DNA of 64,000 bases from LMDS01 sp964247075 (GTDB lineage: Bacteria > Pseudomonadota > Gammaproteobacteria > Burkholderiales > Burkholderiaceae_C). Below the pieces are notes generated by a model that saw nothing but the letters and a program-made list of their open reading frames with translations, ran no database searches and was not told the DNA's origin. Position 1 is the first letter of the stretch, and each line of letters opens with the position of its first letter. The position numbers and the translations under genes were made by a program. The DNA lies in the NCBI GenBank assembly GCA_964247075.1, contig CAXTSS010000005.1, positions 124,001 through 188,000 on the forward strand, read 5' to 3'. Shown here piece by piece: positions 59,522-64,000 of this stretch.

Positions 59522-60760
59522 ATGTCGAAACAAGCGTTCGATCGGTCAGTGAGCAATTCATCGGTGGCGCGCCGCCGCCTGCTGCGAGGCGCGGGTGCCG
59601 CGATCGGCGCGGCGGTGCTGGTGCCCCGATGGGCGCAGGCGCAGTCAAAGTCCGGCGGGCCGGTCGCGCCGCCGAGCACGGTGACGCAGCCGCCGCGCGA
59701 CTTCGGCCCGAACGGCGCGCCCACCACCTACTTCACCGATCCCGACGTGCTCACGGTCGAGCCGGCCTTCGATGGCTTGCGCCAGCCGAACGCGCCGATC
59801 CAGCGGCTGTGGACCGGTGCCCTGTGGGCCGAGGGGCCGGCCTGGAGTTCGGTCGGCAAGTTCCTCGTGTGGAGCGACATCCCGAACAACCGGCAGATGC
59901 GCTGGAGCGAAGACGACGGCCACGTGAGCGTGTTCCGCAGCCCGTCGAACAACAGCAACGGCAACACCTTCGACTACCAGGGCCGGCAGCTCTCGTGCGA
60001 GCACGTCACGCGCCGCGTCGTGCGCTACGAACTCGACGGCTCGACGACCATCCTCGCGTCGATGTACAACGGCAAGCGGCTGAACTCGCCGAACGATGTG
60101 GTGCCGCATCCCGACGGCAGCTACTGGTTCACCGACCCGCCTTACGGCGCGCAGCTCTACGAGGGCACGGTGGATGCTGCCGGCGGCCCGGCGAACAAGG
60201 CCGGGCGCCTCAACCCGAGGCTCGGCCAGCCGCCCGAGCTCGGCTCCTACAAGCGCGAGCTGCCCACCGCCGTGTACCGCCTCGACAAGAGTGGCACGCT
60301 GACGCAGGTGGCCGGCGAAGACCTGGTGCCCGATCCGAACGGCCTGTGCTTCTCGCCCGACTTCAAGAAGCTCTACGTCATCAGCACCGGGCAGGGCCCG
60401 GGCGACACGATCGCCGGCGGCAAGGGCGAGATGTATGTGTTCGATGTCGGCGCCGACAACAAACTGTCGGGCGGCAAGCTCTTCAGCGCCTTCATGGTCG
60501 ACGGCGTGAAGTGCGGCCCCGACGGCGTGCGCGCCGATGTCGACGGCAACCTGTGGTGCTCGAGCAATGCCGGCCGCAACGTCGGCTACAGCGGGGTGAC
60601 GGTGTGGTCGCCGCAGGGCCAGCTGATCGGGCGCATCCGCCTGCCCGAGATCTGCGGCAACGTGTGCTTCGGCGGGCCTAAGCGCAACCGCTTGTTCATG
60701 GCGGCGAGCCAGTCGCTGTACGCGGTGTACACGGGCACGCAGGGTGCGGCGCCGGGCTGA
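59522..60760 (+). CDS. Tat-exported SMP-30/gluconolactonase-like protein
   Basis: This 412-residue protein has a twin-arginine signal (SVARRRLLRGAGAAIGAAV), so it is exported folded. The body is a six-bladed beta-propeller of the SMP-30/gluconolactonase/LRE-like family, with LWAEGPAWSS, KRLNSPNDVVPHPDGSYWFTDPPYG and DGVKCGPDGVRADVDGNLW supplying likely metal ligands Glu, Asn and Asp. It may be a periplasmic sugar lactonase, in keeping with the sugar-uptake locus elsewhere in the window. The substrate is inferred. Confidence 0.9.
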   Translation: MSKQAFDRSVSNSSVARRRLLRGAGAAIGAAVLVPRWAQAQSKSGGPVAPPSTVTQPPRDFGPNGAPTTYFTDPDVLTVEPAFDGLRQPNAPIQRLWTGALWAEGPAWSSVGKFLVWSDIPNNRQMRWSEDDGHVSVFRSPSNNSNGNTFDYQGRQLSCEHVTRRVVRYELDGSTTILASMYNGKRLNSPNDVVPHPDGSYWFTDPPYGAQLYEGTVDAAGGPANKAGRLNPRLGQPPELGSYKRELPTAVYRLDKSGTLTQVAGEDLVPDPNGLCFSPDFKKLYVISTGQGPGDTIAGGKGEMYVFDVGADNKLSGGKLFSAFMVDGVKCGPDGVRADVDGNLWCSSNAGRNVGYSGVTVWSPQGQLIGRIRLPEICGNVCFGGPKRNRLFMAASQSLYAVYTGTQGAAPG

Positions 60761-60763
60761 GCT

Positions 60764-61621
60764 TCAGGTGGGTCGGCTGGCGCCAGGAGGCGCCTGGCCC
60801 GCGACAGCGCTGACGACGACGAACTCGGCCGGTACCGCGTAGCCGGTGCCGCGCCGCCACTGCTCGATCGAGCGCAGGTAGCGCGTGCGCACGCGCTCGC
60901 GCGTGGCGGCATTGAAGCGCGACCATGCGAGCGCGGCCGGGCCGCCGACGAATGCGGCGTCGCAGGCGTCGTTCGCGTCGGCGTACAGCAGTGTCGTCGC
61001 CAAGCCTTGGCGCTCGACCCGATCGAAGCCGGCCTGCGCGCACGCCTGAGCCAGCGCGTCGCGCTCGCCGAGCCGGAAGAACAGCGGGCAGACATCGCTG
61101 GCGACCTCGGCATCGACGATCTCGAACACGGGTGACCAGCCGCAGCGCGCGCGCTCACCCCAGACCGCGACGCCGAGGCGGCCGCCGGGGCGCAGCACGC
61201 GCCGCATCTCGCGCAGCGCGCGCGCCGGGTCGGGCAGGTACATCAGGCCGAGGGCGCACGCCACGACGTCGACGCTCGCATCGGGGAGTTCGAGCGCTTC
61301 GGCGTCCATGCGCTCAAAGCGGAGTTGATGCAGCGCAGCGTCGTGCGCGCGCCGCGCCGCGGCCTCGACCATGGCGCCCGACAGATCGGTGCCGAGAACG
61401 CTGCCACCCTCGCCGACCGATCGCGCCGCCGCCACGCTCACCAGGCCGGTGCCGCAGGCCACGTCGAGCACGCGCTCGCCCGGCGCGAGCGCGAGCAGGG
61501 CGAGCAGCGCGGCGTGCGCCGGCGCCAGCTGCGCCTGCCAGCTCGCCTCGTACCCGTGTGCGGCCAGGTCCCAGCCGTAGCGCTGAATGCGCCGTTGCAG
61601 CCGTGCGCCGGTCGTGTCCAT
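60764..61621 (-). CDS. UbiE-like SAM-dependent methyltransferase
   Basis: This 285-residue methyltransferase has motif I VLDVACGTGLVSVAAARSVG near residue 52, GTDLSGAMVEAA and the MDAEALELPDASVDVVACALGLMYLPDP segment typical of UbiE-like enzymes. The start is taken as the MDTTG ATG at 61621; the frame is open to 61651. It ends 3 bp from the convergent SMP-30-like gene. The substrate is unknown. Confidence 0.88.
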   Translation of the reverse strand: MDTTGARLQRRIQRYGWDLAAHGYEASWQAQLAPAHAALLALLALAPGERVLDVACGTGLVSVAAARSVGEGGSVLGTDLSGAMVEAAARRAHDAALHQLRFERMDAEALELPDASVDVVACALGLMYLPDPARALREMRRVLRPGGRLGVAVWGERARCGWSPVFEIVDAEVASDVCPLFFRLGERDALAQACAQAGFDRVERQGLATTLLYADANDACDAAFVGGPAALAWSRFNAATRERVRTRYLRSIEQWRRGTGYAVPAEFVVVSAVAGQAPPGASRPT

Positions 61622-61862
61622 GTGGGAAAGCCTGGGTTGCGGTGACCGCACTCTCGCGCGGGCGCCCGGCGGCGTCCTGTCTGCGCGTCGGCGTCTGCTG
61701 TTCGACCGTCCGGCGCGCCGTCAGCGGGGCGCGCGGCCCGGCCGAACGTCCTGGATTGCTACCCGTCCATCCGCGCGCGCGCCGAGGCGTTGCGGCCGGA
61801 CTTGGTGGGCGACGCCGAGGCGCCCACAATGAAACCTTCGCAGCAGCCGCGCGGAGGCAGCC

Positions 61863-62390
61863 ATGGCAGCACACGACATCGCGCAGGCACTTGAGCGCGT
61901 GCGCTCGGTGTTTGCGCGCCGGCCCGAGATGGGTCTGCACGACGATCCGCCGGCCACCAGCCGCTGGATGAGTGGCCTGCGGGTGATCGCGAGCCACCCC
62001 AACGGCGCGCAGATCCCCACCGACATGGCGACCGAAGTCGGCGGCAGCGGCGACCAGGTTTCGCCCGGCTGGATGCTGCGCGCCGGCTTCGCGTCCTGCA
62101 CAGCCACCTGCATCGCGATGGCCGCGGCCGAGCAAGGCATCGAGCTCGAAGCGCTCGAAGTGCAGGTGAAGAGCCGGACCGACGCGCGCGGCATGCTCGG
62201 CATGCCCGATGTCGACGGCAGTGAGGTGCCAGCCGGCCCGCAAGACATGCAGATCATCGTGAAGATCGCCGCACGCGGCGTATCGCCGCAGCATCTGCGC
62301 GCGCTGGTCGAGCTGAACTACCAGCGCTCGCCGATGGCCTGCGCGTTGCAGGGTGCCACGCCGGTGGCCTTGCACATCGAGGTCCGCTGA
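61863..62390 (+). CDS. OsmC/Ohr-family protein
   Basis: This 175-residue protein of the OsmC family reduces organic hydroperoxides through a Cys pair. Here FASCTATCIAMAAAEQGI puts Cys79 and Cys83 on the central helix, and Cys160 in RSPMACALQG is near the usual second Cys position. The extra Cys83 is not a standard active-site residue. The stop overlaps the next ATG by one base (TGATG), so it is coupled to the AraC-type gene. Confidence 0.85.
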   Translation: MAAHDIAQALERVRSVFARRPEMGLHDDPPATSRWMSGLRVIASHPNGAQIPTDMATEVGGSGDQVSPGWMLRAGFASCTATCIAMAAAEQGIELEALEVQVKSRTDARGMLGMPDVDGSEVPAGPQDMQIIVKIAARGVSPQHLRALVELNYQRSPMACALQGATPVALHIEVR

Positions 62391-63364
62391 TGGACGCGTT
62401 GTCCGAGACGCTGCGCGTCGTGCGCCTGGTCGGCGCGATCTTCATCCAGGCGCGCTTCACGGCGCCGTGGTGCTACCAGTCGCCGCGCGCCGATTCGGTG
62501 GCGACGATTCTCGAGCCGGGCGCCGAACGCGTCGTGATCTTTCACTTAATCACCGAGGGCGAGTGCCATGTCGAACTCGGCGATGCGCCGCCGGTCAAGC
62601 TCGTCGCCGGCGACGCGGTGATCTTTCCGCACGGCGATGCGCACCTGATGAATTCGCGGCCCGGCCTGCCACCGGCGCAGGGCGGTGTGCGCCTCGACGC
62701 GGTGCTTGCGCGGCGGCCGCGTCAGATCGCCCACGGCGGCGGCGGCGCGCGCACGCGGCTGGTGTGCGGCTATCTCGCGTGCGACGCGCGGCTCGCGCGC
62801 CTGCTGCTCGCCGGGCTGCCGGCGATCGTCAAGGTCAACGTGCGCGGCTCGAACGCCGGCGCCTGGCTCGAGGCCTCGGTGCGCTACGCGCTGGCCGAGG
62901 CGCGCTCGCCGCGGCCCGGCGGCGCCGGCGTGCTCGCCAAGCTCGCCGAAGTGCTGTTCATCGAGGTGTTGCGCCTGTACATGAACGAGCAGGGCGAGGG
63001 CCGCACCGGCTGGCTTGCCGGCGTGGGCGACCGCATCGTCGGCGCCGCGCTGAACGCGCTGCACACCGACCCGGCGCGCGGCTGGACGCTCGATGAGCTG
63101 GCGCGCGTCGCCGCCACGTCGCGATCGGTGCTGGCCGAGCGCTTTCAGCACCTTGTCGGCAGCTCGCCGATGCAATACCTGACGCAGTGGCGCATGCTGC
63201 TCGCCTCGAACCTCCTGTGCCGCAGCAACGCGCCGCTCGCGAGCATCGCGCAAGACGTGGGCTACCAGACCGACACCGCGTTCAGCCGAGCGTTTCGGCG
63301 CGAGTTCGGCGCGCCGCCAGCGGCCTGGCGGCGCCGCCAGGCCGCGGCGGCGCCGCCGGCTTGA
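62390..63364 (+). CDS. AraC-family transcriptional regulator (cupin sensor)
   Basis: This 324-residue activator has an N-terminal cupin-like domain (residues about 35-190; EGECHVELGDAPPVKLVAGDAVIFPHGDAHLMNS) and a C-terminal AraC double HTH (about 215-310; WTLDELARVAATSRSVLAERFQHLVGSSPMQYLTQWRM). It is translationally coupled to the OsmC gene and may regulate it or a nearby redox function. The effector is unknown. Confidence 0.93.
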   Translation: MDALSETLRVVRLVGAIFIQARFTAPWCYQSPRADSVATILEPGAERVVIFHLITEGECHVELGDAPPVKLVAGDAVIFPHGDAHLMNSRPGLPPAQGGVRLDAVLARRPRQIAHGGGGARTRLVCGYLACDARLARLLLAGLPAIVKVNVRGSNAGAWLEASVRYALAEARSPRPGGAGVLAKLAEVLFIEVLRLYMNEQGEGRTGWLAGVGDRIVGAALNALHTDPARGWTLDELARVAATSRSVLAERFQHLVGSSPMQYLTQWRMLLASNLLCRSNAPLASIAQDVGYQTDTAFSRAFRREFGAPPAAWRRRQAAAAPPA

Positions 63365-63376
63365 CCGCGCCGCTTC

Positions 63377-64000
63377 TCAACGAAACAGATCCTGCGCGAT
63401 GCCCGCCGCGCTGAAGAGGTAGTCGCGCGAATCCTCGAGTTGCGTGCGCAGGCGCGCGAGGTTGGTGTCGAGCAAGCGCCCTTTCCATTTGCGCACCTTG
63501 CCGGCGACGATCACGGTCTCGACGTTCGAGCGTTCCATCAGTGAGACCACCGCGCCGGGCGCGCTGTTCAGCGGCGCGACGTTGATCGCGCTCGCATCGA
63601 GGATGATGATGTCGGCCTCCTTGCCCGGCGTCAGCGAACCGATCTTGCCGTCCAGTCGCAGGCCCTTGGCGCCGTTCAGCGTCGCGAAGCGCAGCACGTC
63701 GCGCGTCGTCAGCAGGTCGGGCACGCCGGCAGCAGGTTTCGGGTACTGGCCGGGCGGCGCGAACGTCCCCTGCTCGAGCACCAGCTGGTTCACCAGCGCA
63801 CGCTGCACGTTCATCGTCGAACGCATCTGCGTGAAGAAGTCGGCCGTCAGCGTGCATTCCACGTCCGTGCTCAGCGACGGCTCCAGCCCCAGGCTTTGCA
63901 TCTTCAGGATCGGCGGCATGCCGTGGCGCATGTTCATCTCGATCGGCACCGCGAGCGAGACCTGCGCACCGGCGTCCTTCACCTTCTGCCAGCCCAGATC
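63377..64000 (-). CDS. Amidohydrolase family protein, C-terminal part (cut by window edge)
   Basis: The C-terminal 207 residues of an amidohydrolase are visible; the N-terminus and first metal-binding histidines lie beyond 64000. Present are STDVECTLTADFFTQMRSTM, which holds the last metal-binding Asp, and LNGAKGLRLDGKIGSLTPGKEADIIILDASAINVAPLNSAPGAVVSLMERSNVETVIVAGK, the conserved beta-sandwich end of cytosine deaminase-like and chlorohydrolase-like enzymes. It converges with the AraC-type gene. The substrate cannot be judged from this part. Confidence 0.88.
   Translation of the reverse strand, partial: DLGWQKVKDAGAQVSLAVPIEMNMRHGMPPILKMQSLGLEPSLSTDVECTLTADFFTQMRSTMNVQRALVNQLVLEQGTFAPPGQYPKPAAGVPDLLTTRDVLRFATLNGAKGLRLDGKIGSLTPGKEADIIILDASAINVAPLNSAPGAVVSLMERSNVETVIVAGKVRKWKGRLLDTNLARLRTQLEDSRDYLFSAAGIAQDLFR

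Overview
The window is 64 kb of very GC-rich, densely coding chromosome with strong third-position GC bias, so many long antisense open frames are shadows. Gene content and order point to a betaproteobacterium of the order Burkholderiales, probably near the Rubrivivax/Leptothrix/Methylibium group. The signs are the alr-lplT-radA neighbourhood, GTP-type PEP carboxykinase, tgt-queA beside recG-oxyR, and a complete hut cluster with hutF and hutG. This placement is inferred from family resemblance; no rRNA or tRNA gene is present to confirm it. I saw no insertion sequence, prophage or CRISPR array, and the region reads as ordinary core and niche-adaptation chromosome.

Layout. 0-10 kb: a membrane-anchored coiled-coil protein, an exported metallo-beta-lactamase-fold hydrolase, a sugar ABC importer (ATPase, two permeases, binding protein) and, divergent from it, a LamB-type porin, a small exported protein and a TctD/TctE-like two-component system. 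The divergent promoter region carries two sets of TTAAC-like repeats, one on each side. 10-17 kb: a MaoC-like hydratase, two small membrane proteins, radA, arfB, alr, then two tandem lplT genes, each preceded by a mini-ORF whose stop overlaps the lplT start. 17-22 kb: a degenerate receiver protein with Glu at the phospho-acceptor site, glutathione peroxidase, aromatic aminotransferase, a bufferin operon (bufA-bufB-bufC: a Cys-rich RiPP precursor, its MNIO enzyme and its partner protein) and a YegD-type Hsp70. 22-27 kb: succinate-semialdehyde-type dehydrogenase, TetR regulator, metallophosphoesterase and a SEC-C protein.

26.8-37.7 kb is a complete histidine utilisation regulon: hutC, hutH, a NitT/TauT-type ABC importer, hutG, and an operon hutU-hutD-hutF-hutI with 4-bp overlaps or a 3-nt gap between genes. 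Three copies of a TCTAGA-centred palindrome sit at the three promoter regions and are the likely HutC operators. Together the enzymes take histidine through urocanate, imidazolonepropionate, formiminoglutamate and formylglutamate to glutamate.

37.7-52 kb: a LysR regulator, two small unknown genes, pckG with a terminator-like structure in its leader, a TupA-like binding protein coupled to a MOSC protein, a BON-LysM protein, an old yellow enzyme, rlmJ, an AHSA1-like exported protein, a CoA-transferase, an HTH regulator, a group of small membrane or exported proteins, and an MFS-acyltransferase fusion that with the two LplT proteins suggests active lysophospholipid recycling. 52-64 kb: a decayed doc toxin, tgt-queA, recG, a lipoprotein, oxyR with both redox cysteines, two methyltransferases flanking a Tat-exported SMP-30-like protein, an OsmC-AraC pair and an amidohydrolase cut by the window edge.
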